Below, one piece after another: positions 10,211-18,523 of a stretch of DNA of 64,000 bases. How positions within the stretch are numbered: the stretch's first letter is position 1; every line of letters begins with the position of its first letter. The stretch spans positions 62,001 through 126,000 of the forward strand of contig NZ_FOIJ01000008.1 in NCBI RefSeq assembly GCF_900111745.1, written 5' to 3'. The notes beneath the pieces were generated by a model. The model saw only the letters and a program-made list of their open reading frames with translations, did not search any database and was not told where the DNA came from. Origin of the DNA: Stigmatella erecta. Its GTDB lineage: Bacteria; Myxococcota; Myxococcia; Myxococcales; Myxococcaceae. Position numbers and translations under genes: made by a program.

Positions 10211-11350
10211 GTGAGTGACTCGGGACGAGATGGGGTGCGCGCCGCCCGGCGCGTGGTGGTGAAGATCGGCACGAACGCGCTGACGAACGCCACGGGGCGC
10301 TTCAACCGCGCCCACTTCGAGGCGCTGAGCGAGGATTTGCTCTGGGCGGCGAAGGACCGGGAGCTGGTGGTGGTCTCCAGCGGCGCCATCGCCCTGGGGG
10401 TGGAGCGGCTGGGGCTGCCGGCCCGGCCCAAGGATATTCCCGGCAAGCAGGCCTGCGCGGCCGTGGGCCAGAGCCGCCTGATGCAGGCCTATGAGGAGGC
10501 CTTCGGCCGGGCGGAGAAGCGCGTGGCGCAGATCCTCCTGACGCACGAGGACGTGCAGGACCGGCGGCGCTACCTCAACGTGAAGCACGCCCTGGACCGG
10601 TTGCTGGAGGCAGGCGTGGTGCCCGTCATCAACGAGAACGACACCGTCTCGGTGGACGAGCTGAAGTTCGGCGACAACGACACGCTGGCGAGCCTCGTGG
10701 CCGGTGTCGTCGAGGCCGAGGTGCTGGTGGTGCTCTCGGACGTGGAGGGGCTCTACACGGCCGACCCGCGCAAGGACGCCGGGGCCCGGTTGCTGGCGCA
10801 GGTGGACGCGGTGACGCCGGAGCTGCTGGCGCTGGCGGGGGGCAGTGGCTCGGCGGTGGGCACCGGGGGCATGTCCACCAAGGTCCGGGCCGCCGCCCGG
10901 GCCTCCGAGCGGGGCATCCGCTGCGTCATCACCTCGGGCGCCGTCCCGGGCCGGCTCCGGGCGGTGCTGGCCGGTGAGCCCGTGGGGACGCTCTTCGAGG
11001 CCGCCTCCAGCCGCCGCAGCGCCCGCACCGCCTGGATTGCCCACGCCCTGCGGCCCAAGGGGCGGCTCGTCGTGGACGCCGGGGCCCGGGACGCCATCGT
11101 CGGAAGCAAGCGCAGCCTCCTTCCCTCGGGCATCAGGCAGGTGGAAGGGGACTTTGGCCGGGGCGACCCGGTGGACTTGGTGGACGAGCAGGGCACGCCG
11201 TTCGCCCGGGGGCTCAGCGCCTACGAGGGCAGCGAGCTGCGCCGCATCGCGGGCCACAAGAGCACGGAGATCGAATCCCTGCTGGGCTACCGCTACCTCG
11301 ATGAGGCGGTGCACCGCGACGATCTGGCGGTGCTGCAGACCCTGGCGTGA
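10211..11350 (+). CDS. proB: Glutamate 5-kinase
   Basis: First step of proline synthesis: ATP-dependent phosphorylation of glutamate. The 379 residues match the family. An amino-acid kinase domain (VVVKIGTNAL, VVSSGAIALG, INENDTVSVDELKFGDND, LLSDVEGLY-like) is followed by a C-terminal PUA domain from about 285. The start is assigned to GTG at 10211 because the kinase fold begins 17 residues later; the open frame runs upstream only as antisense to hflX. proA is not adjacent. Confidence 0.95.
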   Translation: MSDSGRDGVRAARRVVVKIGTNALTNATGRFNRAHFEALSEDLLWAAKDRELVVVSSGAIALGVERLGLPARPKDIPGKQACAAVGQSRLMQAYEEAFGRAEKRVAQILLTHEDVQDRRRYLNVKHALDRLLEAGVVPVINENDTVSVDELKFGDNDTLASLVAGVVEAEVLVVLSDVEGLYTADPRKDAGARLLAQVDAVTPELLALAGGSGSAVGTGGMSTKVRAAARASERGIRCVITSGAVPGRLRAVLAGEPVGTLFEAASSRRSARTAWIAHALRPKGRLVVDAGARDAIVGSKRSLLPSGIRQVEGDFGRGDPVDLVDEQGTPFARGLSAYEGSELRRIAGHKSTEIESLLGYRYLDEAVHRDDLAVLQTLA

Positions 11351-11409
11351 CAGGCTGACAGGGGCATTTCGCCAGGGCGGGCGCCGCAGGGTGCCCGGAC
11401 CCCGGGAAC

Positions 11410-11874
11410 TTAGATGGACCGGGCGCTGATGGTGCCCTCGGACTCCGAGAGGTTCATCATGGCCCGGAACTCCGGGGAGTCCACCCGCATCAGCAGCAGG
11501 GAGACCTCGAGCTCACCCGGGACGTTGCCCAGCTGGAGCTTGCGCTGCTGACCGTGCAGGAGGGACAGGTCCGAGTGCCCGCGCAGCTCCGGCAGGGTTA
11601 GATCCAGCGCCAGGCGGTAGGACTGCCCCTCGGGCATGGGCTTCAGGATGAGCTGGTAGTCCGAGTGCGGGGCCCCCGGCTTGCGCCGCTCGGCCCGGAG
11701 CGTGCGGCCCGTCTCTCCCAAGAGCTTGGGCTGAGCCACCAGCCGGCCCTCCCGCCGGACCTCCAGCGCGAAGTAGAGCGGCTCGGCCTCGGCGGGGGCG
11801 GGCACCATGAAGCTGGTGAGGGCGGCCAGGGCCAGTCCCGCGAAGACACTTCTGAGAAAGGAGGAGGTGTTCAC
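11410..11874 (-). CDS. Exported protein of unknown function
   Basis: 154 residues with a clear signal peptide (FLRSVFAGLALAALTSFMV, cleavage near the AEA at about 30). The mature part is about 120 residues of predicted beta strands with few cysteines. I recognise no domain. The start is GTG at 11874, with AGGGA about 7 nt upstream. It is convergent with proB and divergent from the WYL regulator pair. Confidence 0.7.
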   Translation of the reverse strand: MNTSSFLRSVFAGLALAALTSFMVPAPAEAEPLYFALEVRREGRLVAQPKLLGETGRTLRAERRKPGAPHSDYQLILKPMPEGQSYRLALDLTLPELRGHSDLSLLHGQQRKLQLGNVPGELEVSLLLMRVDSPEFRAMMNLSESEGTISARSI

Positions 11875-12182
11875 GATGGATCCCTGTCAGAGCAATCTTC
11901 GCGCCACGTTGGCTTGGCCGGGCGCCGGCCGACCCTCTCTCCCCGAGAGGTGGGGGCCGCTTCACCTCAGGAATACCCCAGAAATGCGCCAAGGGCGAGT
12001 CCCCCCTGCTCTCTTGCCCGGAGTCCAAGTGTAAATAAATGGGCCACCTCGCATTACCTGCTTGCCTGTTCAGGTGTCGATGGGTACCGATCCGGATGTA
12101 CCCGCACCCCTCGTCTGTTTCCATGAACATGCCCGCCTTGACCCCGCGTGCCCCCATTCGCCATCGTCGCCGGCCTCCTGAC
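11875..12182. other. Intergenic region with no gene seen
   Basis: 308 bp between the exported-protein gene (leftward) and the first WYL regulator (rightward). It holds promoters for both. An AT-rich patch near 12029-12040 (TAAATAAAT) could be a -10-type element, and an inverted repeat lies at 12082-12103. No coding potential beyond an N-terminal open extension of the WYL frame. Confidence 0.6.
12082..12103. promoter_or_regulatory. Inverted repeat GGGTAC-N10-GTACCC
   Basis: Perfect 6-bp arms separated by 10 bp, 80 bp upstream of the first WYL regulator. The spacing puts the arm centres 16 bp apart, which suits a dimeric DNA-binding protein. Autoregulation by the WYL proteins is a guess. Confidence 0.4.
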
Positions 12183-13205
12183 ATGGACCGTACGGAACGC
12201 CTACTCGATCTCGTCGCCTTGCTGCTCGACGCCCGCGAGCCCATCTCGTGGGCGGAGCTGCGCGAGCACTTCCCCTCGGACTACGGCGGCATCTCGGACG
12301 ATGCGGCCGAGCGCAAGTTCGAGCGCGACAAGGCGGAGCTGCTCGAGCTGGGGCTGCCGCTCGCCTACGTGCAGGGCGATGACGACCGGAAGGACGGCTA
12401 CCTCGTCGACCGGAGCGCCTACTACCTGCCCGAGGTGGACCTGACCAAGGAGGAGCTGGCGGTGCTGTACGCCGCGGGCAGCGCCTCGCTGGCCTCCGGC
12501 GCCTTCCCGGGCAGCGATGACCTGGCGCATGCGCTGCGCAAGATCGGCTTCTTCGCGGGGGATGCGCTGCCCACGCCCCGGGTCCGCATGGAGCTGGGCC
12601 TGGCGCAGGGCGATGGGGAGCTGTCCTCCCGCCTGGAGCACCTCTGGGAGGCGTGCGCCTCGCACAAGTGGGTGCAGATGGCCTACGCCTCGCCCAAGCA
12701 GCCCGCGGTCACCGAGCGCAAGGTGGACCCGTACGGCCTGGCGCTGCGGCGGGGCGTCTGGACGCTCGTGGGCTACTGCCACCTGCGCCAGGGGCTGCGC
12801 ACCTTCCACGTCCACCGCATCCGCGAGCTGAAGGTGAACCCCTCCAAGCCCCGGACGCCGGACTTCGAGGTGCCCGCGGGGTTCTCGCTCGACGCGCACG
12901 TGGCCTACTTCCCGTGGCAGCACCGCTTCCATGAGCCCATGGAGGTGACGCTGAGCCTGCGCGGGGATGCCGCCCAGCGCGTCTCGAGCCTCTTTCCGGG
13001 CGCCACGGTGGAGCCCGATGGCGAGCGGGTGCGGGCCCGGCTCGGGGTGACGTTCCTGGATGGGCTGCTGCGCTTCTGCCTCGCGCTCGGACAGGACTGC
13101 CGGGTGGAGGCCCCCGAGGCCGCCGTCAGCCGGGGGCACGAGATGGCCCGGCGCATTCTGGAGCGCCACGCTCCGCCCTCCGACGAGAAGAAGGTGAGTG
13201 GATGA
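12183..13205 (+). CDS. WYL-domain transcriptional regulator (first of pair)
   Basis: 340-residue regulator. An N-terminal helix-turn-helix (about 1-75, starting MDRTERLLDLVALLL) is followed by a WYL domain from about 145. The eponymous motif reads WTL rather than WYL (WTLVGYCHLRQGLRTFHVHRI). A C-terminal WCX-type extension begins near 245. WYL domains sense ligands such as nucleic acid in known cases. The ATG at 12183 is chosen because the HTH begins there; upstream in-frame codons encode non-conserved sequence. It overlaps the next WYL gene by 4 bp, the arrangement of mycobacterial pafB-pafC, though no proteasome genes are nearby. Confidence 0.88.
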   Translation: MDRTERLLDLVALLLDAREPISWAELREHFPSDYGGISDDAAERKFERDKAELLELGLPLAYVQGDDDRKDGYLVDRSAYYLPEVDLTKEELAVLYAAGSASLASGAFPGSDDLAHALRKIGFFAGDALPTPRVRMELGLAQGDGELSSRLEHLWEACASHKWVQMAYASPKQPAVTERKVDPYGLALRRGVWTLVGYCHLRQGLRTFHVHRIRELKVNPSKPRTPDFEVPAGFSLDAHVAYFPWQHRFHEPMEVTLSLRGDAAQRVSSLFPGATVEPDGERVRARLGVTFLDGLLRFCLALGQDCRVEAPEAAVSRGHEMARRILERHAPPSDEKKVSG

Positions 13206-14125
13206 GCACCGTGCATGAGCGGCTCCGCCGCTTGCTGTTCCTCGTGCCCTACGTCTCCAAGCACCCCGGCGTCTCCGTGGATGACCTGTCCAAGGCGCTC
13301 AACGTCAAGCGCGAGGACCTCCTGCTGGAGCTGGACCTGCTCACGTGCGTGGGCCGGCCGCCCTTCAACCCGGACGACTATGTGGACATCTACGTGGACA
13401 ACGACCGGGTCTACGTGGATCTGGATCAGCGCCTGTCCCGGCCTCCCCGGTTGACGGCGGGCGAGGCCGCGGCCCTGGCCGCCGCGGCGGAGCTGCTGCG
13501 CCCGGCCGCGGGCGATGCGCTCCAGGGCGCCCTGCAGAAGCTGGAGCGCATCCTCCCGGCGGGGGCCCGCGAGCGCTACCGGGAGATGCACCGGAAGATC
13601 GACGCCTCCACCGACGCCCCGCAGTCGCTGGGACCCCTGACCCGCGCCATCCTGGAGCGGCGGGAGGTGACGTTCGACTACGCCAGCCCGGGGCGGGCCT
13701 CGGAGCCGCGCAAGGTGCGGCCCTACGAGCTGCTCAGCCACCGGGGCCAGTGGTACCTCCAGGGCTACTGCCACACCCGCCAGGACGCGCGGCTGTTCCG
13801 GCTGGACCGCATGGAGAACCTGGCGCTCACGGACATTCCGTTCCAGCCGCCCGCCGACGCGCGCGCCGCGGTGCCCAACCCCGCCCGCTCGGACGCGAGC
13901 GTCCGGGTGCGCTTCTCCAAGCTGGTGGCGCCGTACGTCCGGGAGCGCTTCGGCTCGGATGCCCGGCTGCTGGCCGACGGGGGCGTCGAGGTCCGGGTGG
14001 CAGGGGACAGCGAGCGGTGGCTCACCCAGTGGGTCCTCTCGTTTGGAGGGGAGGCCGAGGTGCTGGAGCCCGCTTCCGCGCGCGCGGCCGTTGCCCGGGC
14101 CGCCCAGGCCTCGCTAGGATTCTAG
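13202..14125 (+). CDS. WYL-domain transcriptional regulator (second of pair)
   Basis: 307 residues. An N-terminal winged-helix-like segment (about 1-75, LRRLLFLVPYVSKHPGVSV) is followed by a canonical WYL domain: WYLQGYCHTRQDARLFRLDRM near 182-202, and a C-terminal WCX region. It starts at the ATG overlapping the previous stop. In mycobacteria PafB and PafC act together in the DNA-damage response. The pairing here suggests the two proteins act as a heteromer, but the target is unknown. An FHA gene follows 7 bp later. Confidence 0.88.
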   Translation: MSTVHERLRRLLFLVPYVSKHPGVSVDDLSKALNVKREDLLLELDLLTCVGRPPFNPDDYVDIYVDNDRVYVDLDQRLSRPPRLTAGEAAALAAAAELLRPAAGDALQGALQKLERILPAGARERYREMHRKIDASTDAPQSLGPLTRAILERREVTFDYASPGRASEPRKVRPYELLSHRGQWYLQGYCHTRQDARLFRLDRMENLALTDIPFQPPADARAAVPNPARSDASVRVRFSKLVAPYVRERFGSDARLLADGGVEVRVAGDSERWLTQWVLSFGGEAEVLEPASARAAVARAAQASLGF

Positions 14126-14132
14126 AGATTCC

Positions 14133-15719
14133 ATGGGCTTCCAGCTGAAGATTGCCGAGGGCAAGGACGCGGGCAAGGAGTTCCAGTTCGAGCACGAAGA
14201 GGTGCTGATCGGACGGACCCCCGAGTGCGACGTGGTCTTGTATGACGCGGGGATTTCCCGCAAGCACTGCCGCATCTTCAGTCTGGGAGAGCGCTACTTC
14301 GTCGAGGACATGGGCAGCTCCAACGGCACCAAGGTGAATGGGGCGCCCATCAAGAAGCAGCCGCTGTCGGATGGGGACCAGATCGGCCTGGGGCCGGTGG
14401 TGTTCTTCTTCGAGGCGGTCGCGTCGGATCCGGGCGAGGAGCCCAACACCGACGCCGGGGACGAGCCCCGGGACGATCCCAGCACGCGCATCGTCTCCCT
14501 GGAGGAGGTCAAACAGCGCCGCGGCAAGCGCGAGGTGATGAAGCCCGAGGGCGAGGACGCGCAGCCGGAGCGGCTGGACAAGATGCAGCGCTCGGCCACC
14601 CGCATGGGGATGCCCGCGATCCGCCCCTCCCGCCCCTCGGCGGGAGTGCCCCCCGCCCGGGCCCTGGACCGGGCGGCCCCCGCGGCATCTCCCCCGTCCC
14701 GCCGGACCGGGGGCGCCGGATCCGTGGAGCGCGCGGCCCCCGGGCGGAGCACTGCCGCGACGGGGGCGGTGCTGTCGGCCGCGGAGCGGGCCCGCATCAA
14801 GCGCGGCTCCGGGAGCATCGCCGCCCAGCTGAAGATCTTCTGGATCGAGGCGGGCACCTGGACCCGCCGCGGCGTCATCGCCGGCATGGTGATGCTGGGG
14901 CTGAGCGTGGTGGGGCTGGCGTACTGGCTGGTGCTCGACTCCGGCCGCAACCCGAACGCGGGGCTCCCCGAGCCCGTGGTCCTGAGCGCCAATCCCATCG
15001 AGGACTCGTTCGGCCTGGGGCCGGACGTGGCGTGGGAGCGGCCTGACCTGAAGTCCTTCACCTGGGAGTACACGGCCGCCACGCGCGCGGTCGTCATCCT
15101 GCACTTCCAGGCGCAGGGCATCTCGCAGGGCGAGCTGGTGGTGACGGTGAACGGCCTGGATGTGGGGCAGGTGCCCGCGGACACCCTGGCCAGCCGGGAC
15201 CGCTCGCTGGAGATCATGATCCCCCCCAACGTGCTCAAGAAGGGGGAGGTCAACCGCTTCACCTTCGACAACACGAAGAACCCCCCGGGCGAGGACACCT
15301 GGCGCATCTGGAACGTGTGGGTGGAGAAGGCCCTGCTGCCCGAGCTGCCCCCGGATCAGCTCGTGCTGGAGGCGCGCAACGCCTATCAACGCGGCAAGCT
15401 GAACATCGACCGCGCGGACGTGGGCGCCCGCAACCGGTACCTGGCGTGGAAGTCCTTCCGGGAGGCGTGGCTGATGCTGGAGGCCCACCCCGAGCCCAAG
15501 CCGGACCTCTATTACGAGGCCCGCGACCGCATGGGGGATGCGCAGCAGGAGCTGGATCGCACCTGCTCCAAGCTCCTCCTGGAGGCGGAGGGCTACTACA
15601 ACCAGCGCAACTACAAGGCGGCCAAGCACACGCTGCAGCACATCCGGGAGTACTTCCCGGAGTCCGACCAGCCCTGCGCCATCAAGTCGGACAACAAGCT
15701 CGTCGAGTACGACTTGTAG
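14133..15719 (+). CDS. FHA-domain membrane protein
   Basis: 528 residues. An N-terminal FHA domain (about 5-95) carries the phosphothreonine-binding signatures IGRTPECDVVL, GISRKHCRI and MGSSNGTKVNG. A long low-complexity linker (about 100-235) follows, then one transmembrane helix (about 247-268). The C-terminal 260 residues are probably periplasmic. They contain a beta-rich domain and, at the end, helical TPR-like repeats (YYNQRNYKAAKHTLQHI). It probably links Ser/Thr-kinase signalling in the cytosol to an envelope complex. It is co-directional with the WYL pair and 7 bp after it, so likely one operon. Confidence 0.88.
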   Translation: MGFQLKIAEGKDAGKEFQFEHEEVLIGRTPECDVVLYDAGISRKHCRIFSLGERYFVEDMGSSNGTKVNGAPIKKQPLSDGDQIGLGPVVFFFEAVASDPGEEPNTDAGDEPRDDPSTRIVSLEEVKQRRGKREVMKPEGEDAQPERLDKMQRSATRMGMPAIRPSRPSAGVPPARALDRAAPAASPPSRRTGGAGSVERAAPGRSTAATGAVLSAAERARIKRGSGSIAAQLKIFWIEAGTWTRRGVIAGMVMLGLSVVGLAYWLVLDSGRNPNAGLPEPVVLSANPIEDSFGLGPDVAWERPDLKSFTWEYTAATRAVVILHFQAQGISQGELVVTVNGLDVGQVPADTLASRDRSLEIMIPPNVLKKGEVNRFTFDNTKNPPGEDTWRIWNVWVEKALLPELPPDQLVLEARNAYQRGKLNIDRADVGARNRYLAWKSFREAWLMLEAHPEPKPDLYYEARDRMGDAQQELDRTCSKLLLEAEGYYNQRNYKAAKHTLQHIREYFPESDQPCAIKSDNKLVEYDL

Positions 15720-15727
15720 TGAAATGT

Positions 15728-15749
15728 CCCCCCGTGAACGCCGGGGGGG
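15728..15749. terminator. GC-rich stem-loop after the FHA gene
   Basis: CCCCCCG pairs with CGGGGGG around a short loop, 9 bp after the FHA stop. No T tract follows, so it may be an attenuator or a Rho-linked stem instead of a classical terminator. Confidence 0.4.
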
Positions 15750-15794
15750 ATCGAGGGTTGCCGGTCTGACGGACCGTCCGCACCGTTGTTGGGT

Positions 15795-17066
15795 ATGCGT
15801 GAGCTGGGGGCGGAGAGGGAGCAGGCGGGGCTGACGCGGCGGATGGCGCCGGAGGTGGAGCCTGTGCGCCAGGGGCCTGGACCGGTGCCGGAGCATGGCC
15901 GGGTCTGGAGCCCGGCCATCCCCAACCGGTTGCTGGCGCGGTACTACCTGCCTCGCAGCCACACCATCCTTCCGGGCAACTCCTGCCAGCTGCTGCGCGA
16001 CGGCGTGGAGGCCTACCCGGCGATGCTGGAGGCCATCCAGCAGGCGCGCCGCTACATCCGCCTCGAGACGTACCAGTTCATCTCCGACGCGGTGGGCGAG
16101 CTGTTCGGCCAGGCGCTGGCCGAGGCGGCGGAGCGGGGCGTGCACGTCAAGGTGCTCTTCGACGCGGTGGGCTCGTGGACGAGCCGCCGGGACTTCTTCG
16201 AGGCGCTGCGCCAGCGGGGCGTGGACATCCGCCCCTTCAAGCCCTTCAGCCTGAGCCGGGGCCTGCGGCACCTCGTGCGCCGGGACCACCGCAAGATTCT
16301 GGTGGTGGACGGCGAGGTGGCCTTCACCGGCGGGGTGAACATCTCCGCGCACTGGGCGCCCCTGGGGCAGGGGGGCGGGTGGCGCGATGACGTGCTGCGG
16401 ATTGAGGGCCCGGCAGTGCACGAGCTGGAGCGGCGCTTCGTGGCCACCTGGCGCATGGCCTTCCAGGACCGGTTCGAGCGCTTCCGCTCGCGGCTCCACG
16501 TGTCGCGGCGGCGCACCCGGACTTCACCCGGCAAGGTGTGCCTGTCGGTGCTCTCCAGCCGGCGCAGCATCCACCGGGCGTACCTGAACGCCATCGCGCG
16601 CGCGCGGCGCAGCGTGCTCATCGCCGCGGCGTACTTCGTGCCGGACCGGCGCATGGTGGCGGCGCTGTGCGAGGCGGCGCAGCGCGGGGTGGAGGTGAGC
16701 CTGCTGCTCAACGGCCGCAGCGACCATCCCCTCCTGGAGCACGCCACGCGGGCCTTCTACGAGAAGCTGCTGGGCGCGGGCATCCGCATCTTCGAGTGGC
16801 AGCGCGGGGTGCTGCACGCCAAGACGGCGGTGGTGGATGGCGTGTGGGGCACCCTGGGCTCCTTCAACCTGGAGCGGCTGAGCCTGGCCTTCAACCACGA
16901 GGCGAACGCCGTCTTCGCGGACCCGCGGCTGGGCAAGGCGCTGGAGGACTCGTTCCGCAACGACTGTGGCAACTGCCGGGAAGTGAGCCTGGCGGAGTTC
17001 CGCCAGCGGCCGTTCTGGCAGAAGGTGCTGGAGCGGGTGCTGTACTTCTTCCGCAAGGTGCTCTGA
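15795..17066 (+). CDS. Cardiolipin synthase-like phospholipase D family protein
   Basis: 423 residues, PLD superfamily. Two HKD motifs are complete: HRKILVVDGEVAFTGG near residue 164 and HAKTAVVDGVWGTLGS near 341. This pattern fits cardiolipin synthases, which join two phosphatidylglycerols. The usual N-terminal transmembrane helices of ClsA are absent, so it looks more like ClsB/ClsC. Start choice is weak: ATG at 15795 or 15843, neither with a strong ribosome site; an upstream TTG is less likely. Confidence 0.88.
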   Translation: MRELGAEREQAGLTRRMAPEVEPVRQGPGPVPEHGRVWSPAIPNRLLARYYLPRSHTILPGNSCQLLRDGVEAYPAMLEAIQQARRYIRLETYQFISDAVGELFGQALAEAAERGVHVKVLFDAVGSWTSRRDFFEALRQRGVDIRPFKPFSLSRGLRHLVRRDHRKILVVDGEVAFTGGVNISAHWAPLGQGGGWRDDVLRIEGPAVHELERRFVATWRMAFQDRFERFRSRLHVSRRRTRTSPGKVCLSVLSSRRSIHRAYLNAIARARRSVLIAAAYFVPDRRMVAALCEAAQRGVEVSLLLNGRSDHPLLEHATRAFYEKLLGAGIRIFEWQRGVLHAKTAVVDGVWGTLGSFNLERLSLAFNHEANAVFADPRLGKALEDSFRNDCGNCREVSLAEFRQRPFWQKVLERVLYFFRKVL

Positions 17067-17206
17067 GCCGCGCGTTCTCAGGTTTCTGAGCCGGCCGCGA
17101 CGGAGGGGGCGTGCTTGCCGGGAGGGGCGTCACGCCGCTCCGGGAGGAGCGCCTTGGCACCGTCATTGCTCCGGGGCAGGGCTCCCTGTTTCCGCTGGAG
17201 CCCGTC

Positions 17207-18523
17207 ATGGATTCGTCATCGGTGTACCGTGCCTTCCTGAACGCCCTGCGTCTGTCGCTCGTGTCCCCCCTGGTGCTGGCGGGGTGTGGAGACGAGGACC
17301 TGACGGGCTACACGCTGCCGGCGTGCGAGGACGATGGGCTCGCGGTGAGTGGCCTGTCTCCTGCGGCACCGGTGGATGCGGTGCAGCTGCGGACGCGGGT
17401 CTCCACCGGGAACGAGGTGGTGAATACCCGGGCCACGGCCACCGAGGGGACGCCCTGCGCGACGGCCTCCTACCCCAGCGCGTGCCAGAGCACGCTGGAG
17501 GGCCTGGCCCCCGCCAGCAGCTTCCACAGGATCTGTTACGACATCTGCAGCGAGTACTACCTGGCGACGACGCGAGGGGATGACGTCACCGCCCACGCGA
17601 CGTTGGAGTCCCTCCGGGGATTCCTGGGCACCGTGGACACCCCACAGGAGGCGGCGCTGATCGCCTTCGCCGAGGGGTACAACCTGTCCTGCGGCAATCT
17701 GAAGCGCGGCGGGGTGCGGACGAACGCAGATGGGAGCTTCAGCGTCATCGGCACCCAGGGCTTCGCCTGCGGGGAGGGCACGAAGGTCACCCGCTTCATC
17801 CTGGAGGTCTCCCCCTCGGGCGAGCTGAAGGAGGTGAGCCGCAAGGTCATCGAGAAGGGGAACGACAACTGCGCGATCGGCCGGCGGCCCGCGGGCCTGC
17901 GGACGGCGGAGGAGGTGGCGTGCACGGACGCGCTGGGCCGCCACTTCGCGGCGGCCGCCCACCTGGAGGCGGCCTCCATCCACGCGTTTCTCCGGCTGCG
18001 CGAGGAGCTCGCGCTCCACGGGGCCGATGCCCGCCTCCAGGAGGCGGCGCTGAGGAGCGCTTGCGATGAGGTGCGGCACACGGAGGTCTCCAAGCGCCTG
18101 GCGGGCCTCTTCGGCGCCGTGCCCCCGCGGCCCGGGGTGGAGGCGCTGCCCCTGCGCTCCCTGTTCGAGGTGGCCCTGGACAACGCGGTGGAGGGCTGCG
18201 TGCGGGAGACGTTCGGCGCGCTGGTGGCGCACCACCAGGCCGCCCACGCGCGCGACGAGGGGATTCGCCAGGTGATGGCGCAGATCGCCGAGGATGAGAC
18301 GCGGCACGCGGGGCTCTCCTGGGCCATTGACCGCTGGGTGCAGCCGAAGCTGTCCGCCCCCGAGCGCGAGCGCCTGCGCGAGGCGCGGGCGCGGGCCGTG
18401 GCGGCGCTGCGCGAGGAGATGGCCACCGCGCCCGAGGCCGTGCTCATCGAGGAGGCCGGTCTTCCGCCGCCGGCCGTGGCCTTCGCGATGATGGACTCCC
18501 TGGCGCAGGACCTCTGGGGCTAG
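17207..18523 (+). CDS. Ferritin-like-domain lipoprotein
   Basis: 438 residues. The signal has a lipobox (LVLAGC, Cys near 25), so the protein is probably lipid-anchored. The middle part (about 30-240) is Cys-rich and not recognised. The C-terminal half is a four-helix ferritin-like domain with the di-iron ligand pattern: Glu in HLEAASIHAF, ExxH in CDEVRHTE, Glu in CVRETFGAL and ExxH in EDETRHAGL. Possible roles are iron handling or an oxidase/oxygenase, and the sequence cannot separate these. The ATG at 17207 is chosen because it starts the signal; the frame is open upstream to 17111. Confidence 0.82.
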   Translation: MDSSSVYRAFLNALRLSLVSPLVLAGCGDEDLTGYTLPACEDDGLAVSGLSPAAPVDAVQLRTRVSTGNEVVNTRATATEGTPCATASYPSACQSTLEGLAPASSFHRICYDICSEYYLATTRGDDVTAHATLESLRGFLGTVDTPQEAALIAFAEGYNLSCGNLKRGGVRTNADGSFSVIGTQGFACGEGTKVTRFILEVSPSGELKEVSRKVIEKGNDNCAIGRRPAGLRTAEEVACTDALGRHFAAAAHLEAASIHAFLRLREELALHGADARLQEAALRSACDEVRHTEVSKRLAGLFGAVPPRPGVEALPLRSLFEVALDNAVEGCVRETFGALVAHHQAAHARDEGIRQVMAQIAEDETRHAGLSWAIDRWVQPKLSAPERERLREARARAVAALREEMATAPEAVLIEEAGLPPPAVAFAMMDSLAQDLWG

